Source: Owenia fusiformis
Taxonomy: Eukaryota > Annelida > Polychaeta > Sabellida > Oweniidae
Reading direction: 5' to 3'
NCBI GenBank assembly: GCA_903813345.2
Contig: CAIIXF020000679.1
Span: 64,001 to 128,000, forward strand
DNA length: 64,000 nt
The notes beneath the pieces were generated by a model that made no database searches, was not told the origin of the DNA, and saw only the letters and a program-made list of their open reading frames with translations. The position numbers and the translations under genes are program-made. Each line of letters opens with the position of its first letter. Positions within the stretch are counted from its first letter, which is position 1. This document shows, piece after piece, positions 1-10,124 of this stretch.

Positions 1-169
1 TACTCATCATTGTCTCTTCAACCGCAGATAATACAGCTATATTTAGTACGCTGTTTTTATTCAACATGACTTTCACACCCAATCGTTTTCAATGTTTATG
101 TTACGATACTGCGAAGCACTATTGGATTATGTTAAAAGTTAAGTTTTGCATTAATTTTTTCAAGATACA

Positions 170-450
170 GACTATCGCACAGACACTTGCACAGACATTC
201 ACACAAATACTCACATAGATAATCACACAGACACTCACATATACACAGAAACGCACATACTCACTCTTACAGACACTCATACATACACACACGCACACAG
301 AAACGCACACAGATACTCGCATGGGCACTTCTACTCAGAGACGCACTTAGACACTCGCACAGACACTCACACTGACATTCACACAGATACTCACACAGAC
401 TCTCACACATACACAGAAACGCAAACAAACACTCTCATATACACAGAAAA
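170..450. repeat. CA-rich degenerate minisatellite
   Basis: Imperfect tandem copies of a short unit close to cacacagacactcacacagac, diverging along the block. Apparent open frames across it are Cys/Val/Ser low-complexity translations of the repeat and are not genes. The flanks (1-169 and 451-544) hold nothing recognisable. Confidence 0.85.
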
Positions 451-544
451 TAGAAATATTACGCATTATATCTTCCAGATTGGACCCGAGTATCTTGGGC
501 CGAGGTGCGGCATATGTGGACGGACCAGACGAACGGGGGATCCA

Positions 545-1215
545 ATGGTCAAACTGGCGTGTGAGGTCCAGTTGAACATGGCGCGACTTCATCATATCAT
601 ACTGGATCCACGTGTCAAGATTTGCCAGTCACACCTTTTAAATAATGGGGACCTTAAGCATGACACTGTTCCAATGAAACACTTCAATTTTGCCACAGGT
701 GGAATTGAAGTTCTTCCTCAAAGCAGGGCAACCCCGATAATCAATGAGTTGTGTGGCGTTGTTATATGACATTGCTAGGTAACAGAGCCCCGTTTGACTT
801 CACTAGAATGTCTGACAACACTTGTCTTATACAGACGGGTTTTGACAAGGTCACCCTGTCCATCATGTCGAAATACCTACCACATGTTAGGAACACAAAA
901 AAACGTTCCAAAATGAACGCTTTGTTAATATTCTGGATGAAGGTGAAAAGTAACGACCCCTACCCCAATATTGCAAGTTTATTTAACATTACCGAGAAGT
1001 TGCTAAGCAGAACAGAAAATTCAGTAATGGATGACCTTTTCAAATACTTTGTACCTAACTACCTTGGGTTTAACCATCTTTCAAGGAATGGCGCCAAAAT
1101 CCATATGACAGACTTTGGCACAACTTTTTTCGGAAATGATTCAATAGCGTTAATTTTAGGCCTAGCTAGCGTATCTCTTCCTTGCAACGATATGTCATCT
1201 ATTCGCATGGGATAA
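545..1215 (+). pseudogene. Decayed ISL2EU-like transposase fragment
   Basis: Two overlapping open stretches (about 545-769 and 751-1215) in different frames. The second resembles the N-terminal half of the transposase at 35-38.6 kb: 'LFKYFVPNYLGFNHLSR' here against 'LIKVFVPKYMGFDHINR' there, followed in both by a Phe-Gly-(Asn/Asp) stretch and a hydrophobic strand (IALILG here, VILVLDG there). In the intact protein that strand carries the first catalytic aspartate; here the sequence diverges just before it, so the catalytic core is missing. No zinc-finger exon or terminal inverted repeat was found around it. It is best read as an old truncated relic from a different subfamily than the intact copy. 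The family assignment rests on this one alignable block of about 110 residues. Confidence 0.6.
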
Positions 1216-2228
1216 TGCTTGGTCGAATGATCATATTTTGCAAAGTGGGCAAAATCGACAATCGCCTCGCGGACAACTTTAAAAATCACTGAAGTCGGTG
1301 CATGGGACCAGCTGCTATTGAAAGAAAGTTTTGATACCATGCTCAACATGCAAGATTGCATCCCATGCATTCAATTATTCATATGACCACCATTTCTATA
1401 CTGCTTCGCTCTTGTGGAGTAAACTTTTTTACTTTTCGTGGAATATTTCTTGTGATAATTCATAGTATATCATCTCCATCATCCAGAAATGATCAACATC
1501 CAAAAATTATTTGACAATTCATTCATACTAAAGCGTTGAGAATAAATTGAATTCATAACTGATTATACTTGCCATCAAAAATGGTTGCAGTGTATCGACA
1601 CACGATTCAAGTGCATTTAGTCCCAAATTATGTTGAACAGTCCAATCCCAAACTCCATTATACAGCATTTACTTGCGAGACAATAATATCAATAGCTCGT
1701 ATTTTGCATATTTTCACCTGGTGATTCCAGATTGAAACAGACATGTAATCATTTTAATGTTTTATTTTCGTCATTAAAACCTATAAAATAAGATACCAAA
1801 AGACAACTATGCTGTATTTTATGAAAAATGTATCTACACTATACTCGAATGACATTTGTATATAGCTGCAGGTTGCATTTGTTTTGGATAATCAAATGTG
1901 TAGGCTCTTATATTTAGATGTTTTTCTGCCATGTTATTTTCCAAAAAAATAACATGGTTGGAACATGACGTCACAGGTTTATTGCACATCAATAAGTGAA
2001 TGTGAAATATACAAAATGTTATAGGTGTACAATGGAATATTTTTCCATATATAAGGATTCTGTGGTCTTTTGATTCCCTATTTTTGTTTGATTTATAGAC
2101 GAAAATGAAACATTTACTGTAATCCAGCTGTAGGTACGTATATTCACTGGTGATCCACTCGATTACGCTGGTTACCGAAACGGTAAAAATATAGGACATC
2201 GACGATTACTGAGACATGGCGTTACTTT
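1216..2228. other. Intergenic, no gene seen
   Basis: AT-rich sequence without a convincing coding frame. It contains one palindromic TGACGTCA (near 1967) with no surrounding promoter architecture that I can support. Confidence 0.5.
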
Positions 2229-3022
2229 GTTACCCCTTATCATACCAAACTAGTTCTTACCCGTTCTTGCCAGTCCTACGAAAACTTCGTAAAACGGGCT
2301 CAATCTGGCTGTGGTCGGGAATTATGTCTAAAATAATTAGCTACTTCGTTCATAAACAGTCTTCAATACGTCCATCTCATTCACAGTTCGTTCAGGTCGC
2401 ACCAGGTTGGTGTGCAACGTCGTATAACGCGTCCCTTAGTCTAGAAGGTCATCATGACCTGATTACAGAACGGTATGGTCGCCATCGAATTTTGAATCGA
2501 TTCAAAATTCTAAAATCACCTTCCCGTCTGAGAGCGTTCATGAAGTTCGTAAATAGACCTTAGAAAGTTGCAGCTACGTTCATTCCGTTCGCACACATTG
2601 TAAAACCAGTTTTGAAAAACGCACTGGCAACTTGTTTGGTGTAATAGCTATATTTTTTGCTACCTCGTTCATAAGCAGTTTAAACCCGTTTGCAATTAGT
2701 TCTACCTCGTTCTCAATACGTCCTCAGACAGTTCAACTCGTTGTTAAAACGTCCCTAGTAGGATTGAAGTACGACGGCTCCGTTCGTAGTACGCCCAGCT
2801 CGTCGTTAGTAGGTTGTCACTCGTTCTAGTTGTAGAACGTATCGACCACGAGAACATTTTGAGCATGTTCTAAGTTCTAGGGGACCTATCCGTTCGAGTA
2901 CGTTCGATGAAGTTTGTAAATAGACTCCAAACGGTTTTAAGTACGTCCATTCCGTTCGTACACAGCTGAAGCCCGTTTTCGAGAACGTAGTGAAAACTAG
3001 TTTGGTGTGATAGTAGGGTTAT
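2229..3022 (-). mobile_element. 0.8 kb TIR element, copy A
   Basis: Ends are inverted repeats of roughly 25-30 bp: left gttaccccttatcatacc, and the right end is the complement of ataaccctactatcacacc. The whole segment is the reverse complement of 31,014-31,828. It has no transposase frame, so it is non-autonomous. An internal segment repeats the terminal sequence (see copy B), giving a head-to-tail dimer-like structure. It is rich in 'cgttc' words. A clear target-site duplication was not found. The apparent 115-aa frame near its left end is not supported by any protein-like pattern. Confidence 0.85.
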
Positions 3023-5390
3023 GCAAATCCCACGCAGGTGATAAATACGTGCAACGAGACAGCAAAATTGTAGAAGTTTATGTATGTTGTTGATTCATGT
3101 ATCCAATGAGTCCTCATTACGTACACGTTTGTCTGCGGAAAACATGCACCGAAGTATGTAACCAAAGGGTTTTTCCTACGATGGTATGCTGAATATCTCT
3201 AGTCACTAATTGAGATTCAATAGATTTTCATTCAATGTTGATGATTTTCCCTATAGACATGGCTTCATATGAAAGCACATATAGTATACTATGTGGTTGT
3301 TCTGCAAGCTGTTAATTAACTTTATGTTCACCATTTATTGTTATTATCACAATGTAATTTTTTATTGGTTACTCAAGAGATCGTTTTACAAGATAAAGCA
3401 ATTCACTCAGGACAATCAAGTATTTCATTTCCCATTACTGTATTTTGACAAATATCAGAAAATATTAGCTGCCATATATAGCATGAATTATAAAATGTTG
3501 TACTAGATCCTTACATTTTTCAAATAGTTGCCTAAAATGTCCACTTGACTCTATCTGTATATTGTTTCGATTTATCAACAGCGAACTCATCGTATTTTAT
3601 ATATTAGTTTTACTTAAAATGTGATCATTTAACATACGGTAATTCTTTTGAACGTTTTCAACAAATTGTACACTCCTTTCTCCAGTTCTAATGTTTGGGA
3701 ATGTTTCATTCTCGTTTGCGTTGTCTTCAAAAGTGACATTTTCATGGCTCTCATTCATGTGCGCACATGTATTGTTATATTGTTGTATTTGTTATTGTTA
3801 TCGAAAATTAGTTTTAGATTATGTAAGAAAATGTTCAATTTGGATAATATGTAATTATCATGTACAGGATGGCAATTGACAAACTCTCACACGTTAAACT
3901 ACTGCACTCTTCAATAACAACATGTAGTTACTGAAAATTACTCGTTTATGCCTTGGTCACATTTCTTCCGATTTTCACTACGGCGCCCGGCCGATTGAGT
4001 ATTTTGTTTAAAATTAAATACAATATTGAACAAAACACTCAATGATCCAGGCTTTTAGTGACAATATGTGGGAGCATCGAAGATTTAATGATGTTTCTTT
4101 TGCCTTATTTCACGATCTGTAGATAGTTTTCATGACATTTTTAGCAAAAACGTGTGTGTCAGAGTATGTTTAAGGGAATATGCAAGTTTGTGATGAACGA
4201 TCGTTCAAAAGACGACAGTTTCATCAATATAATATCTCACTAGTATTACATAAACGGTAGGATGATTCTATTGTCTTATTGTCATATGAAACTGACAAAC
4301 GTTCGTAATAAAAATGTCCTCGAAATAATTCGTGAAATAAGGAAAAAGGAAATCTTAACTTCGAGATGACATGACGATATTTTGTTACCGAAACGGATCC
4401 TAGTTTGAAGAGTACAGTGTAGTTCGATTGAAGTAGCTGCGATGAGGCTACACAGATAATTAATTGTTGCAGAATATCATCAACATAACTAAATGACATG
4501 TAGTATTGTCCGGATGTAATTAAATAACAGTTGTAGTATATGTAGAATAGAATTTTGAATAAAAAGATATTATATATGATAGTTGATAAATCTGAATGTG
4601 CATTTTGTTTGTTCAATTAAGTAAGCTTTAGATTTATTTTATTTGAGATAGAATGCAAAAACAGCATAGTACGAGAGATGAGCAATCCGGTTTGGTGAAT
4701 GGATTCTCGTATTGGAAATGATTATTAGCAATTGTTATATTCAATTATACTCAAAAATGGAAACCGACCTTTATATAACTCATATAACGGATGATCACAC
4801 TTGACAATTGTCATATCCGATATGCATGGCTTATGTTTAATACTTTATCCAACGATTATTGTGGAATCTGTACAATAACACCCATTGATGTTTCTGATAT
4901 TCTCGTGTGCTACTCATACGGCTGATATCGTTTATGTACAGCCATTTTGTAAACTTGAATGAAATGTTTTAATTTTATGAATTATTGAAAATCAACGTGT
5001 GATCAAAACCTAATACCAGATCATTTTGCCTCTTAGGTATGAAATATTTAATATCAACTCGGGAATACAAACATATCACTCAAAACAATCTGGGTTTTGT
5101 ATTAAATCATCTTTGTGAAAAGCTGTATTTCATTTAGAGAGAATATTTTAATGCATTTTATGAATGGATTTTGGCAGTATTTCATTTTTGTTTTAAGTTT
5201 TATTTCCATTTTCATCTCCCATAAGGATCCTAATTCCCCTTATCCTCTAGTAGTCACTCCCGAAACTAATCAAAATATTGTTCTTAAAAACCTTTTGTTA
5301 TCGAAACATAAATCGATATCTTAAACAAATCAAAAATGCCAATCAATAAAAAGAACCAATGGAATAATTAATAAAGCAGGCATCACTAAC
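3023..5390. other. AT-rich intergenic, no gene seen
   Basis: No coding frame with protein-like composition. A stretch near 4848-4905 (containing ctgtacaataaca and gatgtttctgatatt) is related to 19,895-19,960, so both are copies of a dispersed repeat. Confidence 0.5.
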
Positions 5391-6180
5391 GGCTTTTCGA
5401 GGAGGGGAAATATGAATATGAATTCGGGTATATGAGCTGGTATATGAGGTTCTGGTTGTTTAGATTATCCCAAAGTCAATATAATACATTTCCCCAAGAA
5501 CTCGAGGCATGGGTTTCAAGGACAGATATAGAATGGAACCGACTACAGATTGGTATTTTTATCCCATACCACTCTGATGGCGACGATAAACACTGATGGC
5601 GAGCGGCGGAGATTCTGTAAGAGACAGAATCAAGATATTTCGAGATATTTGGATTATCTCGAGGCCAATATACACTTCTATAATGATAACATTATATCTG
5701 CCCGAAGGTCGTAGGTCCCGAGGGTAGACACATTATATTGGCCCAGGGATAATCCCAATATCCTTAACTGACTATAAGATGATCTGTTTATTCCCCCAAC
5801 AATCTTGCTCAACTAGTTACATTGTTCAATTGGCCGAGTTCAGAAAAAATCAACCGTAGGATTTTTTTTAGAATAGTCATGTCAAGTTTTGTTTTCTTGA
5901 CCGTAGTAGGATTTTCCTGTTCTTTCAATCAGATATTATCCACATTTACATTTTCGTATCTTTGATCATTTACAGGGAAGAGTACAGTATATTCCTTCCC
6001 TTGTTTCAATCAGCAAACAGATCGCGATCGTCTTCATTTTTCGCCATTCCACCAACATACGAACGGCGATTGTAACGTAGCGGGCAGATATCGGGGCAGA
6101 TATAAAATACCCGCTCAGGCCGAGACGTTAAGCTATATCTGCCCGCTGACCGTGAACTGTGATTAAATTAAAACGGATGT
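5391..6180. mobile_element. Foldback repeat remnants
   Basis: Contains imperfect palindromes: ggattatctcgaggccaatata near 5651-5672 pairs with tatattggcccagggataatcc near 5733-5754, around a loop carrying ctgcccgaaggtcg. A second one near 6087-6142 pairs gggcagatata with tatatctgccc. They look like MITE or foldback remnants; boundaries are approximate. Confidence 0.55.
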
Positions 6181-6860
6181 TTGAGGTGTGTAAACGAGCC
6201 AGGATACGCAAATAACACATATGAAGCTACATTTTGATTAATCCGCAACACGAGACTGGACTCCGATTATAATATGTTGAATTTAATTCATTCGTTTTAC
6301 TATCTACACATTCCCTTTTGACTTGAAAACAATGAAACAGTGCTTCCCTCTTTAAAATAATTAATCATTAAAAGCGTAGAAAACTTGAAATATAACTAGT
6401 CAATCCCCGGGAATCTGAGCCTCCTATATTTTAACATGGGAAAAGTGGAAAAAGGTCTCAAAAACACATTTCTAGGGACGCGCCTCTCATTTATTTTCGT
6501 TTTCTAAGATTTCTGATAACTAGGTATCTTCCAACTGTGACACTTTGCTTCTATCTTATAAGGCATTGCAATGATTGAATCACAAGTGAAGGGTCTAACC
6601 TTAAAAAATGAGTTCATGGCTTTGCTAAATATGTTCTTAAGAAAAAAGATTTTTTATTACACATGTTGTCTTTTGGTATATCAAAATCCACCTCATTTCT
6701 AAAAAAGTGTCAAAATTCCATGATGATAACTTATAGAATAAAAGAGTTGCAGCATTCTAAAAAGCTCTCCTTATCGGGGGTAGACCTTTAGTACTATTAT
6801 AATTGATTTATTGGTTGATTGGTCTAGAAAGCAATGTTGGTAGGTGTGAGCTCAGTAATA
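6181..6860. other. Intergenic, no gene seen
   Basis: AT-rich sequence with no supported feature, lying upstream of the duplicated first exon of the repeat-protein gene. Confidence 0.5.
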
Positions 6861-6873
6861 CTGTAAAGCAATA

Positions 6874-7066
6874 TGACGTCATAAGATATATTATAATAGC
6901 ATTGTTTTTTCTGAGAATTTGAATGACGTCACATTATGATTTCCCCTAATTGTTGTTATGTAAACAGATACACGAATCTCGACAGCGAATTGTGGAAATC
7001 GTATGATATTGGTGTTTTTCTCTGAACTCTGAAGTCAGATTTCTACCAAAGCCTGCCTAATTATGG
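6874..7066 (+). promoter_or_regulatory. Candidate promoter and first exon, copy 1
   Basis: Two palindromic CRE-like sites TGACGTCA (6874-6881 and 6924-6931), about 50 bp apart, precede the block attgttgttat. At 7063 the sequence reads ATG G followed directly by a strong splice donor GTGAGT (7067-7072). The exon would contribute only the start codon and one base (phase 1). That base joins correctly to the exon starting at 10,125, giving Met-Gly-Lys-Glu. The arrangement recurs about 0.36 kb downstream. Transcription start and use are inferred, not shown. Confidence 0.45.
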
Positions 7067-7195
7067 GTGAGTATACTTTTAATCACTTAGTAAACTTCAA
7101 AGAATAATTTTTCAAGTAATAGATGCATTGCACAGTGGTATTTATTAAAAGTTTCATGCATGTTTTCAAAGTCACAATATTTTGATCTCACGACA

Positions 7196-7431
7196 TGACG
7201 TCGTGATAATGAAATCTGATTCTATCATGAATTCTAAGAATCTGATTGACGTCACAATCAGATTCAACCATATTGTTGTTATAGTGGCATTGCTATTGTT
7301 ATGTAGTATAAACAAATCACGGAAAAAAGAAGCCGATCGTAATAAAATAATTATATAAAAGCCATAAAAGACACAGAAAGACAAAAGAGGTTCTGTTATA
7401 TGAAGCAGATCGTCATATCATTTGATCATGG
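7196..7431 (+). promoter_or_regulatory. Candidate promoter and first exon, copy 2
   Basis: A diverged tandem copy of the preceding block: CRE-like sites at 7196-7203 (TGACGTCG) and 7247-7254 (TGACGTCA), again about 50 bp apart, the same attgttgttat block, then ATG G at 7428-7431 followed by donor GTGAGT (7432-7437). It would splice in frame to the same exon 2 and encode the same N-terminus, so the two copies could be alternative promoters for one protein, or one may be dead. Confidence 0.45.
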
Positions 7432-7498
7432 GTGAGTTTTAAGTTTAAACTTCACTGGTCAGTATCACGTGAAGGTTACGGCCGTCACTTTCGCATAA

Positions 7499-7518
7499 AA
7501 GATGGCGGACGGGAAGTG
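7499..7518 (+). promoter_or_regulatory. YY1/ETS-like core promoter motif
   Basis: aagatggcggacgggaagtg joins a YY1-type site (aagatggcgg) to an ETS-like core (ggaagtg). This combination is typical of animal housekeeping promoters. It lies about 70 bp after the second candidate first exon, in a locally GC-richer patch. Which transcript it would serve is unknown. Confidence 0.35.
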
Positions 7519-7539
7519 TCGTTTCCGATATTTTTTAGT

Positions 7540-9028
7540 TTTCATCGAATGAAAATACTTTATAGTTGACGCAATGCTTTGCTATTTGAATTAATATAAA
7601 CCAGGCTTATGTGACATGGCAACTCTGGAGTACATGGCAAATCCTGTGGAGCACCCAATTGTTTACACAGCTCATCAGCTAATTTTTTTTCTCTTCCAAG
7701 TTAGTTTCAAATAGAGGAAACTCCACTTATTATGAAATTGCCCCATACAATTCCATTGAAAAACATTGAAATTTTCGGATCAATTATGAAAAAACTAAGA
7801 TTTCAGTTACTTAACCACATATACCACGAGTTGTTGCTCCATATGCCCCCCTTGAAACTTGAAATGTCTTTTGGAAAAAGAGCCGCCAAAGTCAAAAGAT
7901 CTCACCGCATTTCCTATCTTTTCAGATCTATTTGAATTTTCAACAATTTTCAACAGATTTAAAACTCAAAACCACCGTCACAAAAAGTCAAATATTAGAA
8001 GTGAACCCCAAAATTTCGTCATACTTCAAGTTTTATGAAATTATACACATACGAGATAACAAATAAAATGTATATGTACAGTCTGTACATTTTCACTGGT
8101 TGCATTGATAAAACTTGATTTCCATCAACCATCATCTGCGACATCTTTGGAGTAATTGCATACTTCGTATCATTCATTTGTTTATTTTTAAGCACCAGCC
8201 GGGCGAGCTCACTGTTCCCAACCAATCTGTCTTGTTAGTTAGCATTGGCGAATTGTGACAGCTCAATAAAGATCACTAGTTTTTCGATTATTACCGTTAA
8301 TCTTCATAGTTTTTCTATGAATGAATATCAACATTTACCTCTCTTTTATATCACTAACTAACTGTGGGTTATGCTCCTTAAGACCTTCCAATGGTTTGCC
8401 CAAGATGGGCCAAGATTTTACTATGATGCCTCTTTAAATTAATTTATCGCTATATTGGTTTAGTTCATACACATCACCATATAAGGCATTATGAAGACGT
8501 TCCCATTGCTTTGAGATTATACCCTGGGCCAATATTTCACTTTGTTGCCCTTTGAAATGAGGCATGCTATATCGGCTTCAGCTCTTGAATATCACTCATT
8601 GTTCTACATGAAGTTCATACATATCAACATTAATGCATTTACCACGTTTACATCTCTTTCATATCATTAACTTAATGTTACCAAATGCCTTTCATTGCTT
8701 TAAGGTCATATAGATCACTCGTTGTTTATATACGTTTCACTCCTCACTTTGCTTTGCTTTCCGTAGGTCACTTATTCTGACATCCTTTAGATCCCTCGTT
8801 ACATTCAAGTCTTATACAATACAATATATTATATAATATACAATAAGTCTTATACAATATATCAAAGATAATCGTGTCTATTTAAATTACTTTGATGAAT
8901 GGTCATTTTCATCATGCTAACAAATAAAATCAAATTAACTACATGAACTTTAAGGGTCTATCCTATTATACCTTTATACCACCATTTATTATGCCATATT
9001 CTTTGGATGTATAATATAAACGTGATTA
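7540..9028. other. Intron/intergenic, no gene seen
   Basis: Probably intron 1 of the repeat-protein gene. A 67-codon frame at 7732-7935 has no recognisable family and is not called. 8810-8870 is a short AT-only palindromic tract. Confidence 0.5.
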
Positions 9029-10108
9029 CACAGGGTGGTCCAAAATATCTTTTACACTTCTGATTGCGTAGCATTTTCTCGTGATAGGGATATTTCCCAA
9101 ATTTGTTTCATAGACCTGTCCCGATCCCACAGACATGTAAGTTTTGTGCTGCGTAAGTTTTATTAGTATACACCACCATAGAGCCGTTTGCAATGTGCTC
9201 AATCCTAGTACACATTGTAATGTCCCTGTCCACATAATTCTCCTGATCTGTATTCAATATTCTTTATGTAATGTTGACTGATTGACAACAATTTAATGCG
9301 AAAATTATTTAGAAATATTTTATATAACTGTTTTTGTTAACATTTTTTTTTTAGTTCAATTGTTTTTGCTCCTTTCTACCAATTTTTGAGAATGAAATAA
9401 AATGTCTTTTCGAACCTTGTTGGAACAAAATAGCATATACAACATGTTTTTAGACCTCTCAATAATACAACGGAATTTTTGGTTGATTTGAAAAAAAGTT
9501 TTCAAAAAATTAAAACAAAATCCCCCAAAATAGATAAAAATCAAGATAAACCTTTTATTCATTAAAAAGATACTTTTTTAAAATCAACCAAAATTTCCTT
9601 TGCACAATTACAGTATTGAGAGACCTAAACATGTTGTGTTTATGTCGTTTTGTTCCAATGAGGTTCGGAAAGATGTTTCATTTCACTCTGGAAACATGAT
9701 ACCAAGAACAAGTGTTTGATGTGTTTTCTAAAACAATATAGATGAAAGTATATATATTTATTTCAAATTATATTGTTACCATTCAAAAAATGACCATTAA
9801 ATTGACGATGTGTTAAATTTTTAGATTTTTTATGACTGGTTTTAGAGAAACGTGTGTTCAAAAAGTTCTCCATATCGATACCACTCCTTTGCAATTAACT
9901 CCAGCGATTCAACACCAAAGAGCTTGGATTGGGTCACAAACTATTGACCCCACGATATCTTTACAGTGATATATCAAAATTAAACTTATATCATACAAAA
10001 CTTCCATGTCTGTATGACAGATCAATGAAACAATTCGGAGATCTTCCTGTCGTAAGACAATTCTACGTTGTCAAAAGTGTGAATGATATTTTTGGACCAC
10101 CATGTAAT
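9029..10108. mobile_element. 1.1 kb palindromic (foldback) element
   Basis: Starts cagggtggtccaaaatatc (from 9031) and ends with the complement of catggtggtccaaaaatatc. The outer 100 bp of each arm align as inverted repeats. Inner blocks also pair: acatgtttttagacctctca near 9443 with tgagagacctaaacatgt near 9617, and ggaacaaaata near 9421 with the complement of tcgttttgttcc near 9646. The element is flanked by TA on both sides, so a Tc1/mariner-like TA duplication is plausible. It has no transposase frame. The right arm stays open in the frame of the downstream exon, which produces a spurious N-terminal extension of the repeat protein. Confidence 0.75.
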
Positions 10109-10124
10109 ACCAATATAATTTCAG

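Noticed and set aside
119-595. Cys/Val/Ser-rich frames at the window start
   Set aside because: Translations of a CA-rich minisatellite.
6874-7254. TGACGTCA sites as proof of cAMP control
   Set aside because: Similar sites occur elsewhere in the window without genes (near 1967 and 25,147), so they support the duplication but not a regulatory claim.
9899-10124. N-terminal extension of the repeat protein (about 65-75 codons)
   Set aside because: It has no ATG (starts TTG/CTC), aligns as the right arm of the palindromic element at 9029, and ends at a strong splice acceptor.
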